Below, piece after piece: positions 1 through 8,900 of a stretch of DNA of 64,000 nt. The position numbers and the translations under genes are program-made. Numbering within the stretch: position 1 is the stretch's first letter; each line of letters opens with the position of its first letter. This stretch comes from Mesorhizobium sp. M2E.F.Ca.ET.219.01.1.1 (GTDB taxonomy: Bacteria > Pseudomonadota > Alphaproteobacteria > Rhizobiales > Rhizobiaceae), in NCBI RefSeq assembly GCF_004016445.2, contig NZ_SADT02000001.1:353630-417629 (forward strand), in the 5' to 3' direction. The notes below the pieces were generated by a model that was not told where the DNA came from, did no database searches, and saw nothing but the letters and a program-made list of their open reading frames with translations.

Positions 1-775
1 GACGCTGTTCGTTGCCGAAGGCGACGACAACCGCATCGACGTGGTCGATCTCGCCAAGCGGCAGGTCGTCGGTCAACTGCCTTCGGGCGCCGATCCGGAA
101 TTCTTTGTCGTGCACCCGGACGGCAAGCGGCTCTTCGTCGCCAATGAGAACGACAACCAGGTCTCGGTGGTGGATATAGCTGGCGCCAAAATCATCGGCA
201 CAGTCGATGTCGGCGTCGAGCCGGAGGGGATGGCGGTCAGCGCCGATGGCCGAGCCGTTGCCTGCACGTCGGAGACAACGAGCATGGTCCATCTCATCGA
301 TGCCGCTACGCTCGAACTCATCGACAATCTGCTCGTCGACACGCGCCCGCGCGCCGTGGCGTTCTCGGTGGACGGCAAGCAATTATGGGTGTCGTCCGAA
401 ATCCGAGGCACCGTCACCGTCTTCGACACCGCGACACGCGCTCAAACGGGCAAGATCGAGTTCGAGGTGCCGGGTATCCGGCGTGAGGGCGTGCAAGCGG
501 TCGGCATCGAGATGTCACGCGACGGCGCGACTGCCTATGTCGCGCTCGGCCCGGCCAACAGGATTGCCGAGGTCGACACGAAGACATTCACGGTCAGGCG
601 CCTCTATCTCGTCGGCCAGCGACCCTGGCATGTCGCGCTCTCTGACGACCAGAAGCAACTGATCAGCGCCAACGGCAACTCCGGCGACATCTCCTTCATC
701 GACCTGGAGAATCAGGAGGTCGTGAAATCGCTGCCGGTGGGGCGCGGTCCATGGGGCGTCGTGATCGGCCCATGA
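1..775 (+). CDS. PQQ-associated YVTN beta-propeller protein (5' truncated)
   Basis: The reading frame is open from the first bases of the window, so the N-terminus lies upstream. The visible part is a run of roughly 40-residue repeats of the YVTN beta-propeller kind, with blades such as RLFVANENDNQVSVVDI and the recurring pattern of DG followed by an hydrophobic strand. Proteins of this type sit beside PQQ-dependent alcohol dehydrogenases together with the two ABC transporter genes that follow here. The stop codon overlaps the next start (ATGA), which indicates one operon. A periplasmic location is expected from the family, but the signal peptide is not in view. The exact function is unknown. 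Confidence 0.8.
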   Translation, partial: TLFVAEGDDNRIDVVDLAKRQVVGQLPSGADPEFFVVHPDGKRLFVANENDNQVSVVDIAGAKIIGTVDVGVEPEGMAVSADGRAVACTSETTSMVHLIDAATLELIDNLLVDTRPRAVAFSVDGKQLWVSSEIRGTVTVFDTATRAQTGKIEFEVPGIRREGVQAVGIEMSRDGATAYVALGPANRIAEVDTKTFTVRRLYLVGQRPWHVALSDDQKQLISANGNSGDISFIDLENQEVVKSLPVGRGPWGVVIGP

Positions 776-1497
776 ACGCCCTGGCCGTCGAGAATCTGAG
801 CCACAATTTCGGAACCCGCCAGGTTCTTCAGAATGTCTCGTTCACTGTGGCTGAAGGCAGAATGTGTATCCTGCTTGGCCGTAACGGCGCCGGTAAGACG
901 ACGTTGTTCTCGCTGGTGACCGGTCTCTATTACGCGCGCACCGGGCTGGTGCGCGTCTTCGATATGGCGATGCAGGCGAACCCTTCCGCCGCGCTCGCGC
1001 AAATGGGCGTCGTCTTCCAGTTGCCGACGCTCGATCTCGATCTGACGGCGGGCGAGAACCTGCGCTACCACGCCGCGCTGCACGGACTTCCGATGGAACT
1101 GAGCAAGGCGCGCTCACGGGAGGAATTGAGCCGCCTCGAAGTGCTGGACAGGATCGACGATCGGACCCGCGCGCTATCCGGCGGCCAGCGCCGGCGCGTG
1201 GAGATTGCGCGGGCGCTGATGCACCGCCCGCGCCTGCTGCTGCTCGACGAGCCGACCACCGGGCTTGACGTGCCGGGACGGCGCGCGCTCGAGCAGCATG
1301 TAAGGGACCTTTGCCGCGAGCGTGGCATTGCCGTGCTGTGGGCGACGCATTTCCTTGAAGAGGTGGCGGCCGACGATGATGTCGTGGTGCTGGATCGGGG
1401 GAGGGTGTGCTGGACCGGCCTCGCGGACCGCATCGTGCCCGAGCTCGGCGTAGGAAGCGTCGCTGAAGCATTCGCCTTGCTGACGGGTTCGCCATGA
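772..1497 (+). CDS. ABC transporter ATP-binding protein, PQQ alcohol dehydrogenase-associated
   Basis: A 241-residue ATPase with Walker A (GRNGAGKTT), signature (LSGGQRRRVEIARAL), Walker B (LLLLDEPTTGLD) and H-loop (WATHFLEE). The start at 772 is chosen because it overlaps the upstream stop as ATGA; an in-frame start 21 bases upstream lies inside the previous gene. Its own stop again overlaps the permease start. The trio of beta-propeller, ATPase and ABC-2 permease matches the set described near PQQ-dependent alcohol oxidation systems. The transported substrate is not known; export of, or tolerance to, alcohol-oxidation intermediates is only a guess. Confidence 0.88.
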   Translation: MNALAVENLSHNFGTRQVLQNVSFTVAEGRMCILLGRNGAGKTTLFSLVTGLYYARTGLVRVFDMAMQANPSAALAQMGVVFQLPTLDLDLTAGENLRYHAALHGLPMELSKARSREELSRLEVLDRIDDRTRALSGGQRRRVEIARALMHRPRLLLLDEPTTGLDVPGRRALEQHVRDLCRERGIAVLWATHFLEEVAADDDVVVLDRGRVCWTGLADRIVPELGVGSVAEAFALLTGSP

Positions 1498-2300
1498 AAG
1501 TCGATCACGCATTACGGGCACTCGACGGCATCTTGCGGCGGGAAATGCTGCGCTCGCTCCGGCAGCGCGCGCGCCTTTTCTCCGCAATGGTGAGGCCGCT
1601 GGTCTGGCTGGCGATTTTCGCGGCCGGCTTCCGCTCCGTTCTCGGCCTGTCGATCACGCCGCCCTACCAGACCTATGTTCTTTACGAGGTCTATGTAGTG
1701 CCTGGGCTGGCGGCCATGATGCTGCTGTTCCATGCCATGGCGAGCTCGTTGGCCATGGTCTATGACCGCGAGATGGGCAGCATGCGCCTGTTGCTGACGG
1801 CCCCGCTGCCGCGCTGGTACCTGCTTGCCGCGCGCCTGCTGGCTAGCGTGATTGTCGGCCTGCCGCTCGTCTATCTGTTTCTTTTCGTGTCGCGCTTCTG
1901 GGACGTGCGGCCGCCGATCCTGGGCTATGTCGCCGTGTTCCCGGCGCTCGTGCTGTCGGGCTTGATGCTCGGCGCGTTCGGTCTGTTGGTCTCCTCGATG
2001 TCCACTCAGATGGAAAACTTCGCCGGCGTGATGAACTTCGTCATCTTCCCGATGTTCTTCGCCTCGACAGCACTTTATCCGATCTGGCGCCTCGCTGAAG
2101 CCGGTCCGGTGCTGGCGACGATCGCCGCCTGGAATCCGTTCAGCTCGGCGGTCGAGTTGATCCGCTTCGCGCTCTACTTGCGCTTCGACATGGTTTCCAT
2201 GCTCGTCGTTGTCGCCTGTCTCGTGGCATTCTTCCTCGCGGCGGTGGCCGGCTATGATCCCGGCCGCGGCCTGTGGTCCCGGCGCGGCGGCGAGGGCTGA
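1494..2300 (+). CDS. ABC-2 type permease, partner of the PQQ-associated ATPase
   Basis: A 268-residue integral membrane protein with about six hydrophobic segments, beginning after a short basic N-terminus (RREMLRSLRQRAR). It has the layout of ABC-2 permeases, including the conserved re-entrant region near MLLLFHAMASSLAMVYDRE. It is translationally coupled to the ATPase by an ATGA overlap, so the two should form one transporter in the inner membrane. Its stop codon directly abuts the stop codon of the convergent cytochrome gene, with no intergenic base and no visible terminator. Confidence 0.87.
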   Translation: MKVDHALRALDGILRREMLRSLRQRARLFSAMVRPLVWLAIFAAGFRSVLGLSITPPYQTYVLYEVYVVPGLAAMMLLFHAMASSLAMVYDREMGSMRLLLTAPLPRWYLLAARLLASVIVGLPLVYLFLFVSRFWDVRPPILGYVAVFPALVLSGLMLGAFGLLVSSMSTQMENFAGVMNFVIFPMFFASTALYPIWRLAEAGPVLATIAAWNPFSSAVELIRFALYLRFDMVSMLVVVACLVAFFLAAVAGYDPGRGLWSRRGGEG

Positions 2301-2717
2301 TCATCTGAGGGCATAGAGATAGGCCGCGATGTCGCGCGCCTGCTGCTCGGTGATCCTTGTCGAGGGCATGGCGGTGTGCGGGTTGATTTCCCGTGCCGAG
2401 CGGATCCAGCGGATCAGGTTCTCCGGGTTGTTCGCCAGCACACCGCCGATATAGACGCGCCCGGCAAGGCTGCCGTCGAGCTGCGGCCCGACCTGGCCTT
2501 GCGCCCCCGGCACGCCGGGAATCGTATGGCAGCCTGAGCAGCCATTCGCTGTCATGATCGGAATGGCCCGCGCGCCCACCCCGCCGGTCGCCACATCCGC
2601 CTCGTGTTGGACACGCTCGCGCCGGTCGAACCACAAGGTCGTCGCCGCGATTACGACCACCAGAAGCACGATCGCGACGAGGACGCCCCCGAGCAGCCTA
2701 GCCAGGTCGGAGCGCAT
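2301..2717 (-). CDS. membrane-anchored c-type cytochrome
   Basis: A 138-residue protein with an N-terminal membrane segment (LLGGVLVAIVLLVVVIAATTL, about residues 8-29) and a periplasmic class I cytochrome domain carrying NGCSGCH as the haem-binding motif and a methionine ligand candidate in TAMPSTRI. The start is supported by a strong GAGGGAGG ribosome site six bases upstream; it overlaps the end of the ctaG-like gene by 20 bases. It is the last gene of the alcohol dehydrogenase/oxidase operon and may pass electrons to the CuA or cytochrome domain of the oxidase, which is an inference from position. Confidence 0.85.
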   Translation of the reverse strand: MRSDLARLLGGVLVAIVLLVVVIAATTLWFDRRERVQHEADVATGGVGARAIPIMTANGCSGCHTIPGVPGAQGQVGPQLDGSLAGRVYIGGVLANNPENLIRWIRSAREINPHTAMPSTRITEQQARDIAAYLYALR

Positions 2718-3576
2718 GCGCCGCCTCCCTCGTTGCGCTGTTGCTTATCCAGAGGCCGGCGAGCAGCAAAGCGGCTCCGCCGTAGATCAACCCGGCGGGA
2801 ACCCACATCACCAGCCCCGCCAGTTGCTGGTCCTCGAGCGGGCTAAGCCCCCAAAGCGCTGCGCCGGAACCATTCTCTGGGTACCAGAGTCTTGGCGAGA
2901 CCAGCAGCAGGACGCCGAGCAAGCCGGTGTGAAGCGAGGTGAAGAACAGATGCATGACGGAAATGCCATAGGTCTGCTGGCGCCCGGAGCGCGGCAGGAG
3001 CACCCACCAGAACAGCAAGGCGGTGCCGAGGAAGCTCGCATGCTGCGCATAATGCAGCGCCCCCTGCTGCAGCGCTGCCTCGAACAGCACCGGGACATGC
3101 CAGATCCAGATTGCTATCCCATGAAGGATCGTCGCGCTGAGCGGGCGAGCGGCGAAGACCCAGAGCGCCTGCAGCACCTTGCCATGGGTGAACTTTCCCG
3201 TCCCTCGGCGCAGTGTGGCCGGCAATGCCCACATCAAGGGCGCGCCGGGGCAAGCGGCGACAAGCAGCGGCGCCGCCACGGCCATCAGAAATTCGTGCTC
3301 GATCATATGGGCAGAAAACACCCGCTCGCCGAGCGCATGGATGGGGCTCACCAGCGCAACGGCCAGCACGCCCCAGCCGGCCGCGAACAGCAGAGCTTGC
3401 CGCAGCCGTTCGGGACGGCCGCGGCCGCTGCGACGCCATAGACGGCCCGCGCCGATCCCGTAGATCAGAGCGATCGCCGCCAAGGGAAGCGTGATGGGAA
3501 ACGCCAATGTCCATCCGGCGTCCGGCGCGCCGGCGCCGTAGCATATCGAGGTCGAGAAGAAGGTGTCGAAGCTCAT
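2698..3576 (-). CDS. ctaG: caa3-type CtaG-like cytochrome c oxidase assembly protein
   Basis: A 292-residue polytopic membrane protein of the caa3 CtaG family, with about seven hydrophobic segments and the conserved His-rich helix AHMIEHEFLMAVAAPLL. Family members are needed for assembly of caa3 oxidases, probably by helping copper insertion; this is distinct from the Cox11-type protein also called CtaG. The start at 3576 is preferred over one three codons upstream because it forms an ATGA overlap with the preceding gene. It lies directly downstream of the oxidase subunits, which supports the assignment. Confidence 0.85.
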   Translation of the reverse strand: MSFDTFFSTSICYGAGAPDAGWTLAFPITLPLAAIALIYGIGAGRLWRRSGRGRPERLRQALLFAAGWGVLAVALVSPIHALGERVFSAHMIEHEFLMAVAAPLLVAACPGAPLMWALPATLRRGTGKFTHGKVLQALWVFAARPLSATILHGIAIWIWHVPVLFEAALQQGALHYAQHASFLGTALLFWWVLLPRSGRQQTYGISVMHLFFTSLHTGLLGVLLLVSPRLWYPENGSGAALWGLSPLEDQQLAGLVMWVPAGLIYGGAALLLAGLWISNSATREAAHALRPG

Positions 3577-3914
3577 CGCAGGCACTCGTCGAGGATGAGC
3601 GCGGCGCTGCCCTGCATGATGATGACGAGGGCGAACAGCAATGCGGCGAGAATGCCGAGATTGGCGACGAAACGCTCGGTGTCTCGCGTGCGCTCCGGTT
3701 TGAATGCCGCGCCGCCTTGCCGCTTAGCCCGCCATGACAGCGCGCCGCCAAGCAGGGAAAAGACCGCGAGCAGCAGCGCCACCGGTAGCACCACCTGGAC
3801 CTGGCGATTGCACTGCCAATGCACGAGGGCGTAGTTCACCTGCGTCGAGATTGCCCAGGCCAAAGGGCCCGACAACAAACCTCCCCATGACGTGCCCAGC
3901 CGCAGCGCGCGCAT
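3573..3914 (-). CDS. small membrane protein of the oxidase operon
   Basis: A 113-residue protein with three predicted membrane helices: near residues 8-28, VVLPVALLLAVFSLLGGAL, and LGILAALLFALVIIMQGSAAL. It starts one base before the stop of the subunit III gene and is ATGA-coupled to the ctaG-like gene, so it must be made together with the oxidase. I do not recognise a named family. Similar small hydrophobic proteins accompany caa3 oxidases, and a subunit IV or assembly role is possible but not shown. Confidence 0.75.
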   Translation of the reverse strand: MRALRLGTSWGGLLSGPLAWAISTQVNYALVHWQCNRQVQVVLPVALLLAVFSLLGGALSWRAKRQGGAAFKPERTRDTERFVANLGILAALLFALVIIMQGSAALILDECLR

Positions 3915-3915
3915 C

Positions 3916-4521
3916 TCAGCCTAACCTCGGCAGCCAGTAGATGAGCAGGTAAATCGGAATCCAGGTGAGGACCACGAAATCCCAATAGAAGGCATTGTCG
4001 CCGACATCGCCAAAGCGACGGCCGCTATAGCCATGGTGCGTGAACATCAGCACCGTCAGGACAATCGTGTCGCCAACATCGGTGATCAGATGCGTGGTGT
4101 GGAGACCAAGCAGCACCCAGAGCATCGAGCCGTAGGCGTTCGTGTCCCAATAGATATTCAGGGCGGGGAACTCGAACCAGCGTACGACAAGAGGCGCGAG
4201 ACCGAGCAGCGACATCACCACCATGCCGATCCTCACCGGCCCCATGGCGCATTGCTTGGCATAGCGGTTGAGCAGGTGGTTGGGCACCAGGCTGACGACG
4301 AGAAGCAGCGTCACGATGGTTCCCGGCCAATGATTGGGCACCGGTGCGCTCAGGCGCCAGTTGGGCCACAAGGTGACGAGGTAGAGGTAGGCGCCGGCGG
4401 CCAGCGCGAAGCCCATGCCTTCCAGCGCCATGAAACCGAGCGTGCCCCACCAGGTCGGGCTGCGCGGGCCATGCCCAAAGGTCGGGAGGCCGGCAAGATC
4501 GAGAGCAGGACTCTGGTTCAT
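3916..4521 (-). CDS. coxC: cytochrome c oxidase subunit III (short form)
   Basis: A 201-residue membrane protein matching the C-terminal five helices of subunit III, including LGLHTTHLITDVGDTIVL and the end HHGYSGRRFGDVGDNAFYWDFV. Usual subunit III is near 260-290 residues with seven helices; the two missing helices appear to be at the C-terminus of the adjacent subunit I. The start at 4521 is chosen for its ATGA overlap with the subunit I stop. Subunit III has no redox centre and stabilises the oxidase during turnover. Confidence 0.88.
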   Translation of the reverse strand: MNQSPALDLAGLPTFGHGPRSPTWWGTLGFMALEGMGFALAAGAYLYLVTLWPNWRLSAPVPNHWPGTIVTLLLVVSLVPNHLLNRYAKQCAMGPVRIGMVVMSLLGLAPLVVRWFEFPALNIYWDTNAYGSMLWVLLGLHTTHLITDVGDTIVLTVLMFTHHGYSGRRFGDVGDNAFYWDFVVLTWIPIYLLIYWLPRLG

Positions 4522-6494
4522 TCCTCGTCCTCCGGATCGCCCTTGGGCCAAAACCATCCGACCAGGGTGACGGCGATCGGCGCGGCGCCCCAGACGATCG
4601 CCCACGGCGTGAAGATCGAATAGAGGAAGGTGGCCCCGACCGCGATCGCCGCGAAAAGCGGCCAGATCGACGGCGTCGCCGATTTTTCGCGGATGTCGGG
4701 ATAGGCTTCCGCCACGGTGGAGACGAGCAATTCGCGAACGTCGACGCGAAGCCCGGTCGCGACGGGAAGCGCCCCACGTTCGGCCCAGAGCGGCTCGACA
4801 TTGGTCACGACCGGAATGCGCGCGAAATTATAGCTGGGCGGCGGCGAGGAGGTCGCCCATTCAAGCGTGCCCGCGTCCCAGGGATTGTCGCCCGCGGGCG
4901 CGCCCCTTAGCGCGCCATGGACCAAGTTGAAGGCGAACAGCACGAAGCTCAGGAAGAAGAGCACCGCGCCGGCGCTGATGAAGAGATTGATGTTTCCCCA
5001 GCCGAGCTCGGCCGGATAGGTATAGACCCTGCGCGGCATGCCCCACAGGCCGACGATGTGCATGGGGAAGAATGCCGCGTTGAAGCCGATCATCGCCAGC
5101 CAGAAATGCCAGCGCCCGAGGCGCTCGCTCATCATGCGGCCGGTGATCTTGGGGAACCAGAAATAGGCGGCTGCGAGCAGCGGGAAGACCGAGCCGCCGA
5201 TCAGCACATAGTGGAAGTGAGCGACGACGAAATAGGTGTCGTGCACCTGCAGGTCGAGCGGCACGGAGGCGAGCATGACGCCGGTGAGGCCGCCGATGAC
5301 GAAGGTGAAGAAGAAGCCGAAGACGAACAGCACCGGCGTGCGGATCACCGGCCTGCCGTCCCAGAGAGTGGCCAGCCAGCAGAAGATCTGAACGCCGTTG
5401 GGGATGGCGATCAGCATGCTGGACGCGGTGAAGAAGCTGGCGCCGAGCTTCGGCAGCCCGATCGCGAACATGTGGTGGACCCAGAGGCCGAACGACAGGA
5501 AACCGACCGCGATCAGCGACAGGACCAGCCCGAGATGGCCGAAGGCCGGGCGGCGGGCGAAAGCGGGAATGATCGCCGAGACCATGCCCGTCGCCGGCAG
5601 GAAGATGATGTAGACTTCGGGATGGCCGAAGAACCAGAACAGGTGCTGGAACAGCAGCGCGTCGCCGCCCTCGGCCGGGTTGAAGATATGCGTGCCGACG
5701 AGCCGGTCGAGGATCAGGAACGTCGAGGTGATCATCACCGCAGGCATCGCGAAGACGACGACGAAGGACGTGACCAGGAGGGCCCAGACATAGAGCGGGA
5801 TCTTGTCCAACGACATGCCTGGCGCGCGTTGCTTGAACACGGTCACGATGGTCGCAACCGCGACTGCCAATGAGGACACTTCGGTATAGGTGATCATCTG
5901 CGCCCAGACGTCGGCGCGCTTGCCTGGACCGTATTCCGGTCCGGACAGCGGTACATAGGCAAACCAGCCGACATCCGGCGCCATCGCGAGGGCGAAGGAC
6001 ACCCAGGCGAAGAGGCCGCCTGAAACATAGATCCAATAGCTGAAGGCGTTGAGGCGGGGAAATGCGATGTTGCGGGTGCCAACCATCAACGGCACCAGAT
6101 AGATGCCGGTCGCCTGTACGATGGGCACGGCGAACAGGAACATCATGGTGACGCCGTGCATCGTGAACAGCTGATTGTAGAGATCCGGGCCGACGAGCCC
6201 GCGCCGCGGGCCTGAGAGCTGGACGCGCATGACGACGGCGTTGAGCCCGCCCAGACACAGAAACAGGAAGGCGGTGATCAGATAGCGGCGTGCGATGACC
6301 TTGTGATCGACGCTCGACAGCGCGCCGATGATGCCGGGGGGCGTGCGCCATGTGCGCGCCAGCCAGCGATGCAGGCTGGCATCGTCCATGCCTGTGTCGC
6401 GCGGTCCGTCACGCTCTGGCGCTATATCGCCTTTGGCGGACGTTTCGCGCTCTGGCGTCAGATCGCGTTCGCTGGTGAGATCCGCGCTGCTCAT
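4518..6494 (-). CDS. ctaD: cytochrome c oxidase subunit I
   Basis: A 658-residue haem-copper oxidase catalytic subunit. Visible metal ligands are the low-spin haem histidine in FTMHGVTMM (about residue 113), the CuB His and cross-linked Tyr region GHPEVYIIFLP, the two CuB histidines in WVHHMFAIG, and the haem histidines in VAHFHYVLIGG. After the twelve core helices there is an extension of about 100 residues with two more hydrophobic segments (WPLFAAIAVGATFLYSIFTP and following), which seem to replace the first helices of subunit III. An N-terminal charged stretch (Ser-Glu-Arg repeats) is unusual. It is ATGA-coupled on both sides. Confidence 0.95.
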   Translation of the reverse strand: MSSADLTSERDLTPERETSAKGDIAPERDGPRDTGMDDASLHRWLARTWRTPPGIIGALSSVDHKVIARRYLITAFLFLCLGGLNAVVMRVQLSGPRRGLVGPDLYNQLFTMHGVTMMFLFAVPIVQATGIYLVPLMVGTRNIAFPRLNAFSYWIYVSGGLFAWVSFALAMAPDVGWFAYVPLSGPEYGPGKRADVWAQMITYTEVSSLAVAVATIVTVFKQRAPGMSLDKIPLYVWALLVTSFVVVFAMPAVMITSTFLILDRLVGTHIFNPAEGGDALLFQHLFWFFGHPEVYIIFLPATGMVSAIIPAFARRPAFGHLGLVLSLIAVGFLSFGLWVHHMFAIGLPKLGASFFTASSMLIAIPNGVQIFCWLATLWDGRPVIRTPVLFVFGFFFTFVIGGLTGVMLASVPLDLQVHDTYFVVAHFHYVLIGGSVFPLLAAAYFWFPKITGRMMSERLGRWHFWLAMIGFNAAFFPMHIVGLWGMPRRVYTYPAELGWGNINLFISAGAVLFFLSFVLFAFNLVHGALRGAPAGDNPWDAGTLEWATSSPPPSYNFARIPVVTNVEPLWAERGALPVATGLRVDVRELLVSTVAEAYPDIREKSATPSIWPLFAAIAVGATFLYSIFTPWAIVWGAAPIAVTLVGWFWPKGDPEDEE

Positions 6495-7504
6495 TTCAGC
6501 CCCTCAAGATAGGCGACAATGGCATTGAGTTCGTCGCCGCTCAGATCGACCACCGGCATGTGCGAGCCGGGCTTCACGCCCTGTGGGTCGGCGATCCAGG
6601 TGGCGAGATTGCCCCGGCTCATCATCAATGTCCCGGCCGCGAGCGTCTGCCGGCTGGCGACATGGGTGAGATCGGGCGCGACCGTTCCGCCGGCAGGCGT
6701 GCCGCCGATCTTGTGACACATCACGCAGGGGCGTTTCAGGAAGAGCTCCCCGCCGGCTTTTGCCTCGTCGCTCGTTGGAGCAGCGGCCGGCTGCAACTGG
6801 TCGTTCCACCAGGCGTCGAATTTTGCGCGCGGCTCGGCGATGATGAAGGTGCCCATATTCGCGTGCTGCGCGCCGCAAAACTCGGCGCATTGGCCCCGGT
6901 AGATGCCGGGCTTGTCGGCTTTGATATCGAGCACATTCATTCGGCCGGGAATGAGGTCTAGCTTGCCGGACAGGCTTGGAACCCAGAAGGAGTGGATAAC
7001 GTCGGTCGAGGTGAGAAGAAGCCGCACAGGTTCGCCGGCGGGAATATGGATCTCGTTCGCCGTGGTCAGGATGCGGCTCGGCGTGGCATCTTCGTAGCGC
7101 ACCTCCCACCACCATTGATGGCCGGTGACGCGAATGGTCAGCGCGGCGTCCGAGCCGATCGCCGCAAGCGTCCTGTTGGCGAAGAAGCTGAGCAAGGTCA
7201 GTCCGACCAGGATCACGGCGGTCAGCCCGACGGCAATCATCACCACGCGCAGCTTGCGATTGTCGGCGCCGGCGTCGAGCACGAGCGGGTCGGCATGCAG
7301 CCGCGAGCGCATCAACAACGGCATGGCAAGGGCGATCATCACCAGCACCCACACCACCGCGCAGAGGCCGGTGAAGAACCAGATCAGCCATGCGAGCTCG
7401 CTCGCCGCCGGGCCTTTGGGGTCGAGCGCCGATTGCCAGCCTGCGCATCCCTGAAGAAGCAGGGCGATTGCCGTGGCGAACGCAATCGAGGCGCGGTGTT
7501 TCAC
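6491..7504 (-). CDS. coxB: cytochrome c oxidase subunit II fused to cytochrome c (caa3 type)
   Basis: A 337-residue lipoprotein-like subunit II. The lipobox LLQGC places the modified Cys at residue 20; two membrane helices follow (about 37-64 and 87-109). The CuA ligands are present: His171 in DVIHSFW, then Cys206, Cys210, His214 and Met217 in GQCAEFCGAQHANM; the aromatic electron-entry patch is GHQWWWE. A C-terminal cytochrome c domain carries CVMCH (260-264) and a late Met ligand candidate in GSHMPVVD. The start codon is GTG, overlapping the previous stop as GTGA. Confidence 0.94.
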   Translation of the reverse strand: MKHRASIAFATAIALLLQGCAGWQSALDPKGPAASELAWLIWFFTGLCAVVWVLVMIALAMPLLMRSRLHADPLVLDAGADNRKLRVVMIAVGLTAVILVGLTLLSFFANRTLAAIGSDAALTIRVTGHQWWWEVRYEDATPSRILTTANEIHIPAGEPVRLLLTSTDVIHSFWVPSLSGKLDLIPGRMNVLDIKADKPGIYRGQCAEFCGAQHANMGTFIIAEPRAKFDAWWNDQLQPAAAPTSDEAKAGGELFLKRPCVMCHKIGGTPAGGTVAPDLTHVASRQTLAAGTLMMSRGNLATWIADPQGVKPGSHMPVVDLSGDELNAIVAYLEGLK

Positions 7505-8034
7505 GGCGACTTCCCCAGCGTGGCGGCATCCGGCATGCGGTTTTCGGATGGATGCACCATCATGTCGTCATTGCGCGAGGGCGCGGCGGAGGAGGGCGCG
7601 TTGCCGCTCAAGGAGCGAACGAAGGCCGCAAGCTCCCAGATCTGGTCGTCCGGGATCTTGTCGCGGAAGCTCGGCATGCCGTTCGGACGGCCATCGCGGA
7701 TCGTGGCATGGATGCTTTCCATCGAGTCGCCGTAGATCCACTTCTCATCCATCAAAGCCGGGCCCATGCCGCCGCCGCCATTGGCATGGCACCCCGAACA
7801 GTTGAACCAGCCGAACAGGCGCTTGCCTTCGCTCAGATGAAAGGCATTGGCCTCGAAGCTCGCCGCTTTGTTGTCCGTGGGGGATGGCCGCTGCCCACCA
7901 GGTTCCAGCGTCGTCACCGGCGTCGGCCGCTCGCCGGAGCCGAGCGCCGATTGCGGGCGCGTGTCCCGCTCTTCGCGCTGGCAGGCAGCAAGGGCCAGTG
8001 ATGCGGACAGGAGCAGTGCGATGACCGGCCTCAT
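7501..8034 (-). CDS. lipoprotein c-type cytochrome next to xoxJ
   Basis: A 177-residue secreted cytochrome with a lipobox (SLALAAC) and one haem site FNCSGCHANGGGGMGP; the Met ligand is probably in NGMPSFRDKI. The glycine-rich loop after the haem motif and the position between xoxJ and the oxidase fit a role as electron acceptor of the PQQ dehydrogenase, like XoxG in methylotrophs, but it is smaller and lipid-anchored, so the equivalence is an inference. The start at 8034 gives an ATGA overlap with xoxJ; a longer in-frame upstream extension is inside xoxJ and is rejected. Confidence 0.85.
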   Translation of the reverse strand: MRPVIALLLSASLALAACQREERDTRPQSALGSGERPTPVTTLEPGGQRPSPTDNKAASFEANAFHLSEGKRLFGWFNCSGCHANGGGGMGPALMDEKWIYGDSMESIHATIRDGRPNGMPSFRDKIPDDQIWELAAFVRSLSGNAPSSAAPSRNDDMMVHPSENRMPDAATLGKSP

Positions 8035-8900
8035 CGCACCGGGCTCCCGGAGGCATCGAGGCGCGGCACGCCATATTGAGCCAGCAAGGCGTCTATCTCG
8101 GCCTTGTGCCTGGCCAAGGCGCCGTTCACATCGCCACGCAGCGCATCGTCCTCGCGGCGCACGCCCATGGAGATGTCGTAAATCATGGGCAGTTGCGGGC
8201 CGTCTATGCGCGGCGTGACCGGCGTGATGCGCAGCGGCACCTTCTGCTTCTGGGCGAAATAGCCGGCAAGCGGCCCCCATACCACTGCGAGATCGATCTC
8301 GCCGCTCGCCACCGCATCGACGATGCGCGCCGGCGGATTGGGAGCGGCGTAGTCGCCATAGACGGGGTAGCCGATGAGATGCCCGACGATGCCGCGGCGG
8401 CTAAGCGCCCGGACAGGAGGCGAGTTGGCACCGTCGTCGCCGATGAGCTGAACGCCGATACGCAGGCCTCGCAATCGCGGATCGTTGAAGGAGGTCACGT
8501 CCGGGCCGTCCTGGCGCGTAAGGAAGACATAGGACGACCGGTAGTAGGGCGTGGTGGTGCGCAGCATTTCGAGATTGGCGGGCGTGCCGGGCACGAGATC
8601 ACAAAGCCCCGCCTTCAGCGTGTTGCGCACGAAGCCGCGGCGCTGCGCCCACCAAGTATAGGTCAGTTTGGCGCCGAGATCGTCGGCGATGATCTCGGCG
8701 ATCCTGTTCTCGAAACCCTGACCGGCCGCGTTGGAGAAGGGCAAGTTGTTCGGGTCAGCGCAGACCCTGAGCTCGCGAGCGCTGGCGGTCGCCGGCAAGA
8801 GTAGCAAGGCGAGCGCGGCGATGCCGAGCGCGATCCGCGTGAGCAGCTTCTGGGCCACGCCGTGGATCAAGCCGAACACATCAGGGCAGACGGAACACAT
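8031..8900 (-). CDS. xoxJ: XoxJ-like periplasmic binding protein of quinoprotein dehydrogenase
   Basis: A 289-residue solute-binding-protein fold with a signal peptide (IALGIAALALLLLPATASA). It has the family features LRVCADPNNLPFSN near the mature N-terminus and VWGPLAGYF near the C-terminus. XoxJ/MoxJ proteins are encoded beside methanol dehydrogenases and are thought to help activate or mature the quinoprotein rather than serve an ABC transporter; no transporter genes are here. The ATG at 8900 has a GGGAGG ribosome site eight bases upstream and overlaps the dehydrogenase stop by 20 bases; a GTG at 8879 lacks such a site. Confidence 0.87.
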   Translation of the reverse strand: MCSVCPDVFGLIHGVAQKLLTRIALGIAALALLLLPATASARELRVCADPNNLPFSNAAGQGFENRIAEIIADDLGAKLTYTWWAQRRGFVRNTLKAGLCDLVPGTPANLEMLRTTTPYYRSSYVFLTRQDGPDVTSFNDPRLRGLRIGVQLIGDDGANSPPVRALSRRGIVGHLIGYPVYGDYAAPNPPARIVDAVASGEIDLAVVWGPLAGYFAQKQKVPLRITPVTPRIDGPQLPMIYDISMGVRREDDALRGDVNGALARHKAEIDALLAQYGVPRLDASGSPVR

